From Stenocarpella maydis (taxonomy: Eukaryota > Ascomycota > Sordariomycetes > Diaporthales > Diaporthaceae): a stretch of DNA of 39,014 nt. Each line of letters opens with the position of its first letter. Positions within the stretch are counted from its first letter, which is position 1. Below are positions 13,595 through 26,031 of this stretch, piece after piece. The stretch spans positions 2,071 through 41,084 of the forward strand of contig NQMI01000236.1 in assembly GCA_002270565.1 (NCBI GenBank), written 5' to 3'. A program made the translations under genes and the position numbers. The notes beneath the pieces were generated by a model, which saw only the letters and a program-made list of their open reading frames with translations, was not told the origin of the DNA and made no database searches.

Positions 13595-15410
13595 GACAGC
13601 CTTGCGCAGAGCAGTCAAAGATGAGAACAAGGACAGGAGACACTAAGCGCAAAAGCGTGCGCGTGTGTGCGCAGGCGAGTGCGTGCGTGGTTGCATCGTC
13701 GCCCTCGTGGCTTGGTGGCCCCGGCCGCCCCCGCGGCCCGCCGCTATACTCAGCTTGAGCTGTGCCACGGCGATACATTAGGACGCAACTTCACAGCGCG
13801 GTATTTCCTGGACCCCCGAAGTATCCGCTGCGCTCCACGATGCATTTGTCAGTCCGCGCCGCAGGCCATAACCCAACCCATCCCAGAAGCCCACGTTTTC
13901 TTCCCTCCTTCCTGCCCTGTCCCCCGGTCCCATTTTCCGGATCATACGGTGTCTCGCAGGGTGGGGCAAGGTGTGGGTGTAGGTGAGAGTGGTGAGTGTT
14001 GGAGTAGCAGCAGCATCACCACCAAAGCAACCACCTCCACCCTTACCGCCGTGGCGACTGCGCCGAAGACTGCGCCTGCGCCTGCGCCGCAGCCCGGCCA
14101 CGCGACAAGGGGAAAGGAGAGAGAGAAAAAGAAGAGAGCATGGGACGGACGCACGTTCTGGCCTGGCCGGGCCAAGTGGGCGGGCTGCTCCACCACCACC
14201 ACCATATTACCACATGGCAGGGTAGTGGTCGTGGTGATGGGGCACGTCCTCGCGGGCTAGCAACGCGGTAGCGTACTAGTTTGCGAGATACAAAGATAGA
14301 ACCATACCACGGCATGCCCACATGGCCGCCGACGACATCAAGGCCCGAGGGAGGAGAGACCCCGGGCGACCGACCGGTGGCCCCCGGCGACCGTGTCGAT
14401 CCTTGGGTGTTACATGCACACATCCAAGACGCCAGCTAGCCCAGATCAAACCCTCTCTACATGGGGGCAGCGAGGCCCAGCCCTACGTGCACTCTTCTTG
14501 CCGGTGATAAATGTGCCAAGAGGGGGTATATTCGTCTCCACATGTACATACATCATGAACCGCCACCATCAACCTTGTGAAACCTAGTAGTCAGACGCAA
14601 GAAAATCCTCTTGAGCAATCTTTCCAGACCCCCCTCCGCCTCCCTGTCGTGTCCCATCGAAGGAAGCCCACCAGGCCGGGGATCTGCCCGTCTGCTGTGT
14701 GGGCAGGGAGGTTCGCATGGGCAGATGGCAAGAACACGACGTGACCGAGCAAACGCGGTGAAGTCAAAAAAACAGAATGCCCGAAACAATGCCGCCTCCA
14801 AACGGTATGCGCCTTCATCAATGATGAGTCTCAATCTCGTCCCTCGCTGTCGGGGTGCCTCTATGTACAGGCAAGACGTATCACAGGAGTGATTTTCACA
14901 CCGTAGGTCCGCTGTCCTTGATATTCCCTGGCCCTTCCAGTCTCCTGTGGTGCATTCATCACCAGGACCGCACCAGTCTTTCCGCGGTAATGGCTGTCGA
15001 GGTGCCCCGGCGAATCTGCCGTACAGGCGTATAGCTGTGGCATATTCCCAAGCCAGCTTAGCTTGTCCATGAGCCCTATTTTAATCATCATCTGACTCCA
15101 TCTTGACAACGTGATACTCGCTGGCGGTTCAAAAATCTGAGACATCCATGTCGCATACTGGGTATTTAAAAGTAGGAATAGAACTCAAGCTTGCTCTATG
15201 CCGATCAAAGTTTCTGAGACGGGTCCTAGGGAATGATACCTGGCGCTTTGTATCAATGGTGACAAAATATCACAACTGCCTCTTGTGAATGGCTATCGCG
15301 TCAGTGGCCTGAGTCGCACCAAGATCATCTACATGCTCGGTTTCTCGCAGATTTGGAACAGAAACTCCTGGGAATCCGAGTATTCTGGTCCTTGGATCCT
15401 GGCGTTCTGT

Positions 15411-17967
15411 CTAGGCACCCATTTCCGGAACGAAGGAGTAGGTGAAGTCCATGAGTCCATCCAGCATCCAGTGCTGCGGATCGAAGAAGTCATAGTTAGT
15501 CGGCTCATAGTTAGAGCCACCCAGTCCTCCCTGGCCACCGAAGCCAGAGCCGCCACTCGGGGTCAAGGCCCCGTTGGAAACGGCTAGGAGGCTCGTCGGC
15601 AGGCCATGGGATGTACTGAGTGGGGGGTCGAGGTGCGTGGATGATGCCGACGAATGCTCTGCAGAATCTGGATTCGTGGGATGTTTCAGCGCTGCGTGCC
15701 CTCCGTCAGCAACGGATGCCGGAGGGCAGGCGGGGGGTCTCCACTTACAGTCAAGATTTCCTCGGCCACGGGCTTGGTATTCTTCTCTCCAGTGCCAGAT
15801 TGAGTCGTAGACAAGACTCATGCTGTGCCTACAGCGCACTTGCAGCTGCAAGCTGTCATCAATCTCGTGGACCGAGTCCTCGTCATGGTAGGATTTGCTC
15901 CGCTTTGCTTCCCGGTTTCCGTTCCAGATCTGGACCATGAGCTCGGCGAGCCGCCAATTGAGATCGTTCTGGACAACACTGGTTGATCGAATGGCGGTGA
16001 TGGTGCGGTGAAAGAGTATGCGACCGCGCTCGTAGTCTACCGACTTGGCAAAGAAGGACCGGAGGAGCTTCAGCAAGGCAAAGCCCGCGGCGACCAGCAT
16101 CTGTTGTATGTAGTTGGTAGCGTATCGCAGCAAATCACTCTCGCCATGTGGATCATGGGGAGACGTCGGCTTGCTGTCGAGTACGTAGTCAAGAAAACTG
16201 CAACTGGCCCTCCAAAGGCCCATGAGGTCGTCCATGTACCCCGGGGTGTTGTGCGAATCGAAGAAGCCGGCCAGTCGAAGGTGGAGACCGGCGGCTTTCA
16301 GGTGAAGGTTCACAACTCTCGATAGGTTGCGAGACAGTATCGACGCCTGCAGCTCACCGTACTCGCGACGATATACACGCATCAGCATGGCTCGGTGCTC
16401 GTCGCCGGCGACGCCGCGCGGGTCGCTGGCATTGCTGTACATCTCCTTGGACACCTTGTCACAGAAGCGCTCGATTTGAAGCCGAGCCTCGAGGTCCGGT
16501 GACAGTTGGAACGGGCCGGATTCACCGGGCCGGATGGCCAGTGTCCAGTCATACAGACTTGACGCTGGCTGGCCATAGCCTGTTCCGATAGACTGGGCGA
16601 CGATGTTGGTGACAGCCCATGTCACGACACGATCATGCAATTGCTCGTTGTCGAGGTCGATGACGACACGGGAGAAGTCGTTGATGTGATGAGGCCTGTG
16701 GAGACCGATCAGGGTGGCAACCTTCATCATCACACCGCACAAGATTTGTGTTGGGTCTGAAGAGGAGGTGCTCGTGGGAAGCGGCCATGTGCACAAGAGA
16801 CAAAGAGCCTTGACGACATGGTGGCTGCTGGGGACGTCCCCAATGGTCTGCCACAGGAGATTCGTCAGAGGTCCGGAGAGGTTCCCAAGGAGAGAAGGAT
16901 CGGGATGGTATCGACGCGCAGCTACTGAGATCATGACCCAGTAGAGGAGGGGGTGCTGCGCGTAGTATTGGTCAGGAGACTGAGCGGGATTGAGGAACGG
17001 GAGGAACTGGTCGTAGTGGGCGAAGTACTCGGCGAACAGCGCAGCCTCGGCGTCCTCGGTCAAGCGGACCTCCTCGAGCTCCCGGCATATGCGAGGCACA
17101 TTGTAAGTGCCGCCGCGCTTCAGGTGCAAGAGAGACGAGACAGCCTCGTCAGAGCCCATGAGCGAGGGGTGCCTGGTGTGGGAATAGCCGCTGGGGACAA
17201 CGGGAGACTGCAGCTGAGACTCCATTGGATCGTCGTCGTCCGGGATGAAGCCTTGTGCCCTCGCCCTAGCGACATTACGGCGCAGTTTCTCTATCTCCCG
17301 TTCCATCTCGGCATGCTTGCTGCGCTTGCCGACGCGCTTGAAATTGGACTCGATCTTGCAGTCGAGCTTGAGACGGACGCATCTGGAGCAACTCGTGAAG
17401 GGGTCTTGGACAACATCGCATCGTAACTGTTCCCAAGGATCAGGCCCACTGGTCAGCAACTGGTGGTACAGAATGAATTCGGGGGGGGGGCGGTTCGCGA
17501 TTGATTTTGAATGCAATGGATGGATGATGTGTGGAAGATGATTTGGCATGGCTGGCGCCAATTGATGTGTGCAGGCGGACAAGGAGCAAGTAGTGATTCG
17601 ATGTCAGACTCACCTTCTGTTGGCGACACTCGTTGCATGCTCTCTTGACGCCCGGCTGCCTCTTCTTCTCGTGGTGGTCTCCTCCAAGATCGTCGTCGCC
17701 GTCCGGGCTGCCAGGGCTGCTGCCAACCATGCCGACGGAGCTCCTCTTGCGCTTTGCGGCGCCATTGGCACCGACGCCGGAGGCATGAGACAGACCGTGG
17801 CTCCGGGCAGAGACGGGGCTGGTCGGGCTCATGGAGGAGGCAGGACCCCCATTGCCATGCCCGTGGCCATGGGCATGGGCGTGTTGTTGAGCCTGGGCCT
17901 GGGCCTGGGCCTGGGCCTGGGCTGCCGAGCTTGCGGCGCCGGCTCCGGGGGCTGCAGAGCCGTCCAT
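15411..17967 (-). CDS. LEU3-type Zn2Cys6 fungal transcription factor
   Basis: Two exons, 17967-17614 and 17426-15411, encode 789 residues; the 187-nt intron (17427-17613, GTGAGT...CAG with a GCTGAC branch site) splits the zinc cluster and is phase 0. Joined, the cluster is C111-x2-C114-x6-C121-x9-C131-x2-C134-x6-C141, followed by a basic linker and a short coiled-coil segment (AEMEREIEKLRR). This arrangement is typical of LEU3-like regulators. The middle (about 190-560) resembles the fungal-specific transcription factor domain. A basic stretch (KRKR) and an acidic stretch precede the finger. The first 40 residues are Ala-Gln and His-Gly repeats. Start: the ATG at 17967 is the most upstream ATG in this frame; an ATG at 18167 lies in a different frame and would need another intron with poor splice signals. 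The target pathway cannot be told from sequence; no amino-acid biosynthesis gene is adjacent. Confidence 0.85.
17891..17920. repeat. (GCCTGG)5 hexanucleotide repeat coding Ala-Gln
   Basis: Five perfect units, inside the first exon of the Zn2Cys6 factor. On the minus strand they encode alternating Gln and Ala, so length changes would stay in frame. Confidence 0.9.
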
Positions 17968-18056
17968 GCACTCACTGCACGTTGGCGGCGGTGGGCGGCA
18001 GGCAAGAGGGGGGAGGCGGGAGGCGGGACCTTCCAAGAGCCCGCAGTCCAGCGAAC

Positions 18057-18092
18057 GGATCTGGATCTGGATCTGGATCTGGATCTGGATCC
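18057..18092. repeat. (GGATCT)6 hexanucleotide repeat
   Basis: Six units, the last ending in C, located about 90-125 bases upstream of the chosen start of the Zn2Cys6 factor, probably in its 5' leader. In one minus-strand frame it would encode an Arg-Ser repeat, but that frame does not join the zinc-finger exon without an unconvincing intron. Confidence 0.85.
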
Positions 18093-19638
18093 GAGGGGCG
18101 CCGGTGTCGCGATGGCAGTTGGCACTCGTGTCGGAGGCTGCTCGGTAGGTGAGCCAGCTTGGGTCATGAGCGAGACAGTCGAGGACGAGGTTCGAGGGCC
18201 GGTAGCGGAGGGTGCGGGGTTGGGCGGGTTTATTAAGAAGGAAGCAGTCTGCCCTACAGGGGGTGACTTTTTTGTAGAGTCATAACTTTACTGATGACTA
18301 CTACTGCAGGTAGTGCTACCTCTGTGTACGTACCTAGGTGGTAGTAGCAGTAGATACGTGCACTTGGCACCTACTGGAAGAGAGATAGTACTGGACTACA
18401 AAGACGGCTACACGGCCACTGAGAAGAAAAGAGAGAGGGGAGAAAGAAGAGAAAAAGAGTCATAGCTAGACCTCCTAGACTGCGCTGACTGTGCTCCCTG
18501 TACCTCTTCTCTCCTCTCCTCTCTTGCTCATCAAGGCGGCAGCCGTCCCAGGACGGAACGCAAAAAAAATTGAGAAGAGCACCTGCCCGCTTTTCAACTT
18601 GGGAAAGTGGGGAAGCGTTCTGCGGTGATTGGCTGGAAGTGACAGATACGGGGCTGATAAGGCACGATAAGATCAAGATCCATGCTCGTCCGTCGGAAAC
18701 CTCGCCCTGGATTTCTACACTAATGGGAAAAGTGGGCGTCCTGGGCCTGGCTCTCGGTTCATCATTCAGGCAATCGTATGCGTGGTTGCTCAGGCTTTTT
18801 TTCAAACAGCCTGCCAGGCAACCAGACGACCAGGCAAGTCATGTCTACACAATCACAATATTGCACTATACCTTGAGGCTCGTGGTCTTTGGACAACTGT
18901 CGATACGTACATGCAATCACTCGTGACTGAGAAACGTGGGTGATATGCAGGACAACTGACTGACGGCTGCTTGGTCTTGACGCCTCTAGCTTCAAATTGA
19001 GCCAATGCCTCCTCGGGACCCACTTTTTCGAATTACTGCATGTAGACGTGCATACATACATAGTAGTCACAGTATGGTACTAAACCTTGGAAGCTTGTCA
19101 ACGCTGCAGCTTGGCGCACCCGAGTCTTCCCCACTGCCCCGCTCCTGGGTGTGTCCATCTCCCACCTCCAGTTTGATATCGTGGAACAAACCAGGCTTGG
19201 ACTAATGGTTTGGATAGATGGGCAGATGCAAGGTCTGATCCAAGTATCCAACAACCAAACACGATAGCCCCAGGGTCCAACCCACCATGCCCGACCAAAC
19301 GCGATCGCATCAAAAACGCCCACTGGCCAAGGGCCCTCTGAAACCACCACCAGCCCGAGTCAACCCGCCCTCGTACACAGAGGAGCCTAGGCTCAAGTCT
19401 GAAGTAACCATCATGAAGCAGGACTGGCAATCAGACCCGTCAAGTGAGGCAACCCTTTGTGTGCCCATGTTTTTGCCTCCGTTTCGAGTGGTGCACCTCT
19501 CATGGTGCACGTGAAGAAAGGTTATGACCATGTCTGACCCTATGCGCGTCTACTACAGACAAAGTCTACACGACAACAATTTGTTCCACGTCGGTTCCCC
19601 AGCCATTCGTCAACCCTTCCGGTGAGTGGACACAGCAC
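18093..19638. other. Intergenic, upstream region of the Zn2Cys6 factor
   Basis: No gene seen. Contains two GATAAG motifs (18655-18675) and, at 18290-18350, several short GTAC/CTACTACTGC-type inverted segments. Open frames here show no family features. Confidence 0.4.
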
Positions 19639-19830
19639 TCAGCCTCTGGGGTATCTTAGGATCGGCCAATTCCAAGAGGCGCGGCAGGGCCCGCGTATGA
19701 AGCCCTCGATCTCGCCCGGGGCGATGAGGGCGTGTGTGTCGTCTGAGGCTTCTGCTTGTCTTGTGGTGGATGATGGGTAGGCCGAGGCTATGGTGGCGCC
19801 GAGGAGGACACACGTAAGGACGGAAGCCAT
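19639..19830 (-). CDS. Possible small secreted protein
   Basis: The frame from an ATG at 19830 to a TGA at 19639-19641 encodes 63 residues beginning MASVLTCVLLGATIASA, a good signal peptide with a small-residue cleavage site, then a short mature part with one Cys. An in-frame ATG at 19851 would add seven residues. A TATATATAT element at about 19943-19951 lies some 115 bases upstream of the ATG on the same strand, which suits a core promoter. No family is recognised. The mature region is very short, so a downstream exon may be missing from this model, or the frame may be a chance one. Confidence 0.35.
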   Translation of the reverse strand: MASVLTCVLLGATIASAYPSSTTRQAEASDDTHALIAPGEIEGFIRGPCRASWNWPILRYPRG

Positions 19831-19940
19831 GGCACAAGGCTGCTGCAGCATTGTGATTGTTGTTCGGGCTTCTAAGGTCTGCTGACTTTACTCGAGGGAA
19901 TTGGGCTGAGAGAGGAGGCTGGGAGGTTGAGCATCCGCTT

Positions 19941-19953
19941 AGATATATATATT
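19941..19953 (-). promoter_or_regulatory. TATA-like element upstream of the small secreted ORF
   Basis: A run of alternating T and A sits in locally GC-richer sequence, about 110-120 bases before the ATG at 19830. Assignment as a core promoter is inferred from position only. Confidence 0.3.
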
Positions 19954-21291
19954 CTATGAGGCAAAACTCTGCATTCCTCCAGCCTCAGCCTCGTGACAAC
20001 CACAGCACAGGAGCGCAGGTCTAGGCCAGTCTATTCCCCTGAGGCTTGGAAAATGGGCCCCAGCTGTTGTGCCCGGAAATGTTGAAGCAAATGGTAAATA
20101 CCTAGGTACATGGATGACATGATCGTCTACTCGTATTATTAATTGCCCCTTTCCGACTGGTTAACATTTCTTGTAAACTCTAATGTGTTAATAATATGAC
20201 TTGGCTCCGTACGGCTACCCCTAGCCTCGGCCTTATGCCCAGAGGTCATGGATGACACAGTCTCAAGGAGAGGGACTATGAATCGCTGCTGAAGTGCAAT
20301 GAAAGAAGGTTGGGCAAAATTACGGAAGATCCGAGCACGCTGAAAGACTGATTTCTTATAATGTAAACATCATGGACTATGTCTGGAACCAGGACGTCGG
20401 ATTGCCATGAATTCCCGCCGAACCTTGGAGACGGTAATGCAACCCAAACAACTCAAAGCAACAATCCTGACACATCCTTTAGTTAAACGAGCCTAAGAAG
20501 CCCGTTCCTTCAATTCTAAACGTTATTGTGGCCAATCCATCCTCTTAGGCTGTACACCATCAATGTTTGCAGTCCTTGTCGACCTAAAAACATCCCTGAC
20601 TTCATGAATGGTAAGTCAGTAGCTCTCAACTCTGTATCTGCAAGACCCATACTTTGGTCTCTCAAGAGACTCACCCAGCTATCACTGAGCAGTGGCATCT
20701 GGAATGATCACTCTAATACAAGTGAGACCCACAGCAGCAGACAGCAACAAAGCACCTCGGCATTTATGATACTATAATATGGCTATATTGGACTATCGCA
20801 ACCTGTTTATATAATTTAACACAAAACCCTTCCTATCAATAATAGTTATTAAAGTAATTAATAATTCAAAACCGTGGAAGCCAGGGTAAAAATGAATCTA
20901 TGGCTGACGAGACTTCCTCACGCGTCTAAGAGTCCTGAAGTCCGCATATACCATGTTGATGCACATTTGTGCTGTTATCAATCAGATATTGTGCGTTGAT
21001 ACTTTGGATACCCCAGAGCCTTTGATCAAATATATTTAAGATGCGACATAATATGATGGCTTTGTTGGACTCTGGCCGTTTGCGTCTCATTTCAGAGTCA
21101 AGCCGTGTCCATAGCGATCGACAAAAGCCATGGAGAGCAACTGCTTTTTGACCATTGTTATCACACTCATTTACACTGAGCGGCACCCTGGCTGTAGGAT
21201 GTGTTTCAGAGCAGGATATCGTTTTTCCATCAAATCAAAACATAAATCATAACACGAGGAAACCCCAGAGATCCCGCCCTGTCCTATCATA
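19954..21291. other. Intergenic, locally AT-rich
   Basis: No convincing gene on either strand. The part around 20770-20880 is AT-rich. The short open frames (20526-20777, 20926-21186) have no recognisable features. Confidence 0.4.
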
Positions 21292-22366
21292 ATGGCTTCT
21301 TCGGCCCCTACCCTAAGTAATCAGCATGCCATACTGACAGCCAATCACAACTATGCTGCCAAACGTCCGGCATATATAGACCAGCTTGGGCTTCCACCCT
21401 CAAAAAGCTACCTCATACGTGCGTTTCTGACAGCTATATCATGTTACACTTTTGTCCAGTCGGCCCTGGAGCAACATTGAGGAGGCTGACTTAGAATCCT
21501 GCCCTTTTCCAGTCACGTGTATCGACGCCCGTATCGACCCTGCGGCAGCTTTTGGGATCGGCCCTGGCGACGCCCACGTCATTCGCAATGCTGGAGGCAG
21601 CGCCGTGGCTGCCCTTCGGGATATTATTATCTCCACGCATTTCCTGGGGGTGAAGGAGGTGTTCATCATCAAGCACAAGGGCTGCGTGATGAATCACCTG
21701 AACTCGCAGGAAAAGTCCATCTTCGAACAGCTGTACCCCAATCATGTGGTATGCCCTGGCGCTGCTTCAATCAGGGATATGTCCTGGCATGATTTCGGAT
21801 GCCCCTTCGGCGCCGTCGGTCGAGACTGGTGGTTCGTCCAGAACCACCCCGCAATCCGCGCAAACGATCCGGGCAAACCAGAAAGAAATATTATAATTCG
21901 CGGCTATGTATATGACCCGGCAACTGGAATGCTGGAGGAAGTGCAGCCTCGTGTCCCTGCGTCACAGAACCCGGCCCCAGGGTCCCAGCCAAACGGCCCC
22001 GACCCGGTCGAAGCTGTCACTACTGGCAGTGGAAGCCCCAGTAGTGGCAGAAGTGTACCACAAAATAACGCGCAACCATCTTATACGGCGCCTGCACCGC
22101 CTCAAGTTCCAGGCCAATCCTCTTATACTGGGCCTCAAATAACTACACCGCAGCGCCCAACATCGTTTCAAATGCCGAATACGCCGCAGAAGGCAAAGAG
22201 AGCAACTCCGCTATGGCGCAACACAAGGGACGGTGCTTTCCATAACTCCCCCGCGACGCCCGCGACCCCCAGCCCAATCACAGCGTCCCAGGGTACAACA
22301 GCCCCCGGACGCATAGGCTCATACCAGCCGAATCGGAAGCGGGCCCCTCTGTATGGCAGTTATTGA
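21292..22366 (+). CDS. Small beta-class carbonic anhydrase with a long disordered tail
   Basis: Two exons, 21292-21418 and 21513-22366, encode 326 residues. The 94-nt intron (GTGCGT...TTTTCCAG, GCTGAC branch site) interrupts codon 43 and restores the motif LTCIDARIDP. Zinc-binding residues of the beta class are present: C45, D47 and R49 (CxDxR) and H97-x2-C100. The enzyme interconverts CO2 and bicarbonate. The catalytic domain ends near residue 185, about the size of the short fungal beta-carbonic anhydrases; the remaining 140 residues are Pro/Ser/Thr/Gln-rich with no domain, ending in a basic segment (NRKRAPLYGSY). No signal peptide or clear mitochondrial presequence is visible, so a cytosolic location is likely. 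The ATG has A at -3 and G at +4. A role for the tail is unknown. Confidence 0.88.
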
Positions 22367-23224
22367 ATGTGGCATGCGCAAGGTTAGGATGGGGAAGACT
22401 AACAATTGCCAGCGTGTTGAGATGTGTTGTGTCAGGCAGAGGGGGTTGTGGTTGAGATGTTTTGTGTACATCGCAGACCCTTGTCAAGAAATAATCGGAA
22501 TTCCCTTTGTATAAGTTGGGCCTTTGAATAGTTCAAGTATCTACCCTAGGGTAGGTATCCAACCAGAGGGTTGATACTCAATTGTCACTTCTGGACCTCG
22601 GGACTGGCTCAATTGGGGGCCCTGTTCTTAGCTGGTATAAGACGCTGGAAGCAAAGTTTGTTGTAAATTAAGCTTTGGTTGAATTCTTGTTTTAGTTTTT
22701 CATCGCGAAAGTCCTCTGATTTTGGGTATTGATCTGCGTTGTAGCAGTTGTGCTGCGACGACAATACTAGTATAGATAACTAGCAGCACCAATGGGATGA
22801 GGCTGGGCGCAAGCAATTGCAGCCTCCAAAATCCCCATCCCAACACGAGCGGTAAACTGCTACGGACTCCAGGTAATGTGTTGCTACTTGTGGGTGACCC
22901 AAAATAACCCTGACCCCCTATAGACCAGAAAGAATGGCATATAATGCTCGTTATCATACTCGAGTAGAAACTGGTGACGAGTTGCAGTCAGGAACTCAGA
23001 GATTATCCCCATACTTCAAGATCTATAGCATAGGACTTCGAGTCGATATCAGCTTCGATTAGAATGCTATGAAACTTTGGCCCCTTCCAATTTGTATAAT
23101 CACAGTACAGTTATTCTACACAATTGAGCACATCACCGTGTGCTTCAAGCGAATTCCCCCAGATTTCATGCAGTTCGGCCAAAGGCAATCTCGCATCGAC
23201 TATTGACAAGCTCAGTCGGCCAAA
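22367..23224. other. Intergenic between carbonic anhydrase and cupredoxin genes
   Basis: The two neighbouring genes converge on this interval, so it should hold both 3' ends. An 85-codon minus-strand frame at 22700-22957 contains one hydrophobic, membrane-like segment but no family features and is not called as a gene. Confidence 0.4.
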
Positions 23225-23951
23225 TTACATAAAAGTACACATAATCAACCCAGCGAGCGGAAACCAACAAGACTTGCGGCTGATGTGTGCCCACGGGGCA
23301 CCCGCCGCACTTGTTTTGGACGTCGAAGTCGGCGAGCTCCCCGAGGTGGTCCCACTCGCAGCCCCTGCATCTGGGTTCGCGGCAAAGACGCCCCCAAATG
23401 GTCCTGAACCGGGCGTAACGCTGGTGTTCACTGAGGCAGCCGCGACCCTGTACTCGTGGAGCCTGGAAACGTCGGGCTCGTTGACCACGCCGGCCATGCC
23501 TTTGTCCCTGCAGTGGTTGCCGTACTCGGGGGCGTTCTGCGAGCAGTAGTACACGATCGGGTCCGTGTCGTTTACGGTGACGCGGAAGACAGTTGACTGA
23601 AGTGGGCAGAAGAGGTTGGATGTCAGCCATGGCTACCTGTTATGGAGTTGAGAAGTAATAGGCGGGTCTGCCTGCACTTACACTCTCCGTGGTGTAGTCT
23701 TCTTGTACGAAGAAACCGGCGTAAAAACCATTCGCAGAAACCGGCTCGCATGGCCTCTGAAAGTCGCCTCTGACTACAGTTCGGTTGTGGGCCTTGAAGT
23801 GGAACTCGAGAATGTCTCCTACGTCAGCCGTGACGTTTGTTGGATCGAAGAATGGTGCTTGGTTGGTGCATCTGATGACTACTGTTTTGGCAGTGGCGAG
23901 GTATGGACTTGCTAGAGCCATGATGACGAATAAGGATGTGATCAGATGCAT
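23225..23951 (-). CDS. Secreted cupredoxin-like, probably GPI-anchored protein
   Basis: Exons 23951-23682 and 23632-23225 encode 225 residues; the 49-nt intron (GTAAGT...GTAG, phase 0) is short but in the fungal range. Residues 1-21 are a signal peptide ending in ATA. A single cupredoxin domain follows (TVVIRC, then DVGDILEFHF, then NDTDPIVYYCSQN), resembling fungal extracellular serine-rich/cupredoxin proteins. Of the usual copper ligands the Cys (YYCSQ), the second His (GNHC) and the Met (GMAGVVN) are present, but the first His, normally in an NHTV-like motif, appears as Arg (NRTV). The C-terminus is Gly/Ser/Thr-rich and ends in a hydrophobic stretch (FPLAGLIMCTFM), as expected for a GPI signal. 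It is probably a cell-surface protein; function and copper binding are unproven. The acceptor site GTAG is chosen because it restores the domain frame. Confidence 0.75.
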
Positions 23952-25736
23952 GGTGAATAGTTATAACGAGGCAGTGCGGGAAACCGATCGTACAAGCTTG
24001 AAGGTGAAGACTTTAGAGCAGGGTCGAGCGATTTGTGTGCTTAGGAAATGGAGAGCCTTAAATCACTGTTCCACATCACGGAAGGCGGGTTGATGCATTT
24101 GCAGACAGAGGAAGAACAACACTGTCGATCCCGGACCGTTCACATGCGAAACCCCACTGGCCAATCAAACATTGACCCCGAGGTGCAGGTATAGCACAGC
24201 TTACAACATGTTCATGGACGTAGTCCATAAATACACACGGGCGTAGAAGCCAGTCGGTTTTATCCGTCATTTCTTCGTCGAATAACATCGCTCAGACACG
24301 CATTTGACCCAAGATCGACCTCTACACACACCTGGGCTCGTTTCCAAAAGCTGACCTTCGGGGCGCCATCTCCCCACGACCAACCAGAAGATGAGCTCCT
24401 GCGTTAGTCGCTTCAGAATAATGTATAACAGCCGCGACTATGCATGTCAGCTTACTGAACTGCAATTTCTGTGCTTATTTATAATTTGGTAGGGAGACAC
24501 AAATAGACACCTGGACCAAAGAAACTCATATGTGCGGGTCCAGCAAGCTTTCTGAGCCGGCATGTCCGACTTGCTCGCCACTTGAATCAAGATACGCCAG
24601 TCCGGCTGGGCCCGGAGTTTGTGATGTCTCGGGGTATTGGCCAAAGTGCAATCCGCTTAATCTACAAAATATTGCATTTGGGTCAGCTTTCAGCGAATGA
24701 TCCAGCAGCAGCAGCCGTCCTCCAGTCCGAGATGATGTGTGGGGGCTTTGAAGCGACATGGCACAATAGCACTGAGAAAGTACCCCTTTCAAACTGTTTC
24801 TATGCCGGCTTGAGCTCCGCAGAATTCCGTGGTCCTCATTTGGGTTAAAACTGTGTTAATTCTAGGTCTCTACTACGCATGCATACTTTGATACTTGCCC
24901 CTACGCCTGCAGATCCCTCAGATCATCCCTGTCAGTCTCTGTTGAATATATCATCTCTCTTTCTGACCAGCAGTCCTCAAGTGTACTTAGCCCCGCGATG
25001 GCGTGTCTCATCAGACGAATACAACAATCAACCCTGATTGCGCAACTTATAGTTCAATCGATGATTTGAGACGAGGGGATAGAAGAAGGCCATTGCAAAA
25101 CAAGCCCTACTTAGTTAGCTGTCTCGACTGAAGAACGTCTAATAGCTAGAAGGTGGACGTTCGAGGTTGATCACTAAGCAACACAACTGTATTGTTGTCG
25201 GAAAGAAACCATTTAGGTCTTAGCAATCCAAATGCAGAGGAACTCTACAATGTGTGCAAATATCTCCTGGCATATCCAATACATGTCTCGAGACAGAACG
25301 TGCACTGTAATCAACACAGAAACTTCCCCTCACTAAACAGCCAGATTTCTTTTACTAATTCATTTTGTCAGACCGTAAGTGATCTGACTATTCATGGAAT
25401 TTTCGCTCGTTGCGTCAAAGGATCCAGGCTTTTTTAGATTGACCTTACTTTGAATACTGTATACTATAACTTCAAATGTTTAGGGATATTGTTCGGGAGC
25501 CCGCTTTTCCTGTCTGGCCCAGTGTGCCACTTGCACGTTCCAGCATTTGACCGCTGCCTAGAATTGCGGTCAAGGAATCTCGGACAAGCTCGGAGGCCGA
25601 ATCGGATTCAAGGAGACGCCTGATCTGGAATTTAATAGTTCTAGACGGGAAAATGGCGCCACTGACAAATGCGCAGTTCTGGCCGATGCAAGCTCCGGCC
25701 CGACCAGGAAGCGAGCTGATGTTGCGGCGGTGTCTT
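23952..25736. other. Intergenic, no gene seen
   Basis: Upstream region of the cupredoxin gene (left) and of the oxidoreductase gene (right). Open frames are short and featureless. Confidence 0.4.
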
Positions 25737-25745
25737 TTATCTGAT
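25737..25745 (-). promoter_or_regulatory. ATCWGATAA iron-repressor (SreA-type) site
   Basis: Plus strand reads TTATCTGAT, an exact ATCAGATAA on the minus strand. This is the consensus recognised by fungal GATA factors of the SreA/Urbs1/SRE family, which repress siderophore genes under iron sufficiency. It lies 287 bases before the oxidoreductase ATG and forms an inverted pair with the next site. Confidence 0.65.
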
Positions 25746-25747
25746 CA

Positions 25748-25756
25748 ATCTGATAA
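25748..25756 (+). promoter_or_regulatory. ATCWGATAA iron-repressor (SreA-type) site
   Basis: Exact ATCTGATAA, two bases from the inverted copy at 25737-25745, upstream of the AMID-like gene. Assignment rests on the published SreA-family consensus and on the siderophore genes downstream. Confidence 0.65.
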
Positions 25757-26031
25757 GATCTTCCGTAGCTGAAAAGGGGAGTCAAGACATGCAGGAGGCC
25801 ATTGGCGCAGGGGACTCCCTTGCTCTAATAAGGACCGGGGTGGAGAATCCTCAGTCCCACCCAGACCGGGTTCGCATGCTCAAATCTGCTTAAAACGGTG
25901 ATGGCCTTCTCCTTCGAGTCGTTCTATTTCGTCCTAGCCGCCCTGTGGTACACAAGTCACAGCTCGCCTTCTTGAATAATGGATGGGCATCTAGCTATCA
26001 TTCTTCACAGCACAGCTCACATTTGATCAAC

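Larger units (their letters stand above)
3321..15410. other. Long GC-rich stretch without a recognisable gene
   Basis: About 12 kb of moderately to strongly GC-rich sequence in which I cannot recognise any protein family on either strand. The longest open frames (for example 3488-4210 -, 6008-6700 -, 9361-10035 +, 12349-13020 +) overlap each other on both strands, have Arg/Pro/Ser/Cys-rich composition typical of chance frames in GC-rich DNA, and show no motifs. No tRNA-like cloverleaf was noticed. It may be extended intergenic or regulatory DNA, contain long non-coding transcripts, or hold degraded repeats; the sequence alone does not decide. Confidence 0.5.
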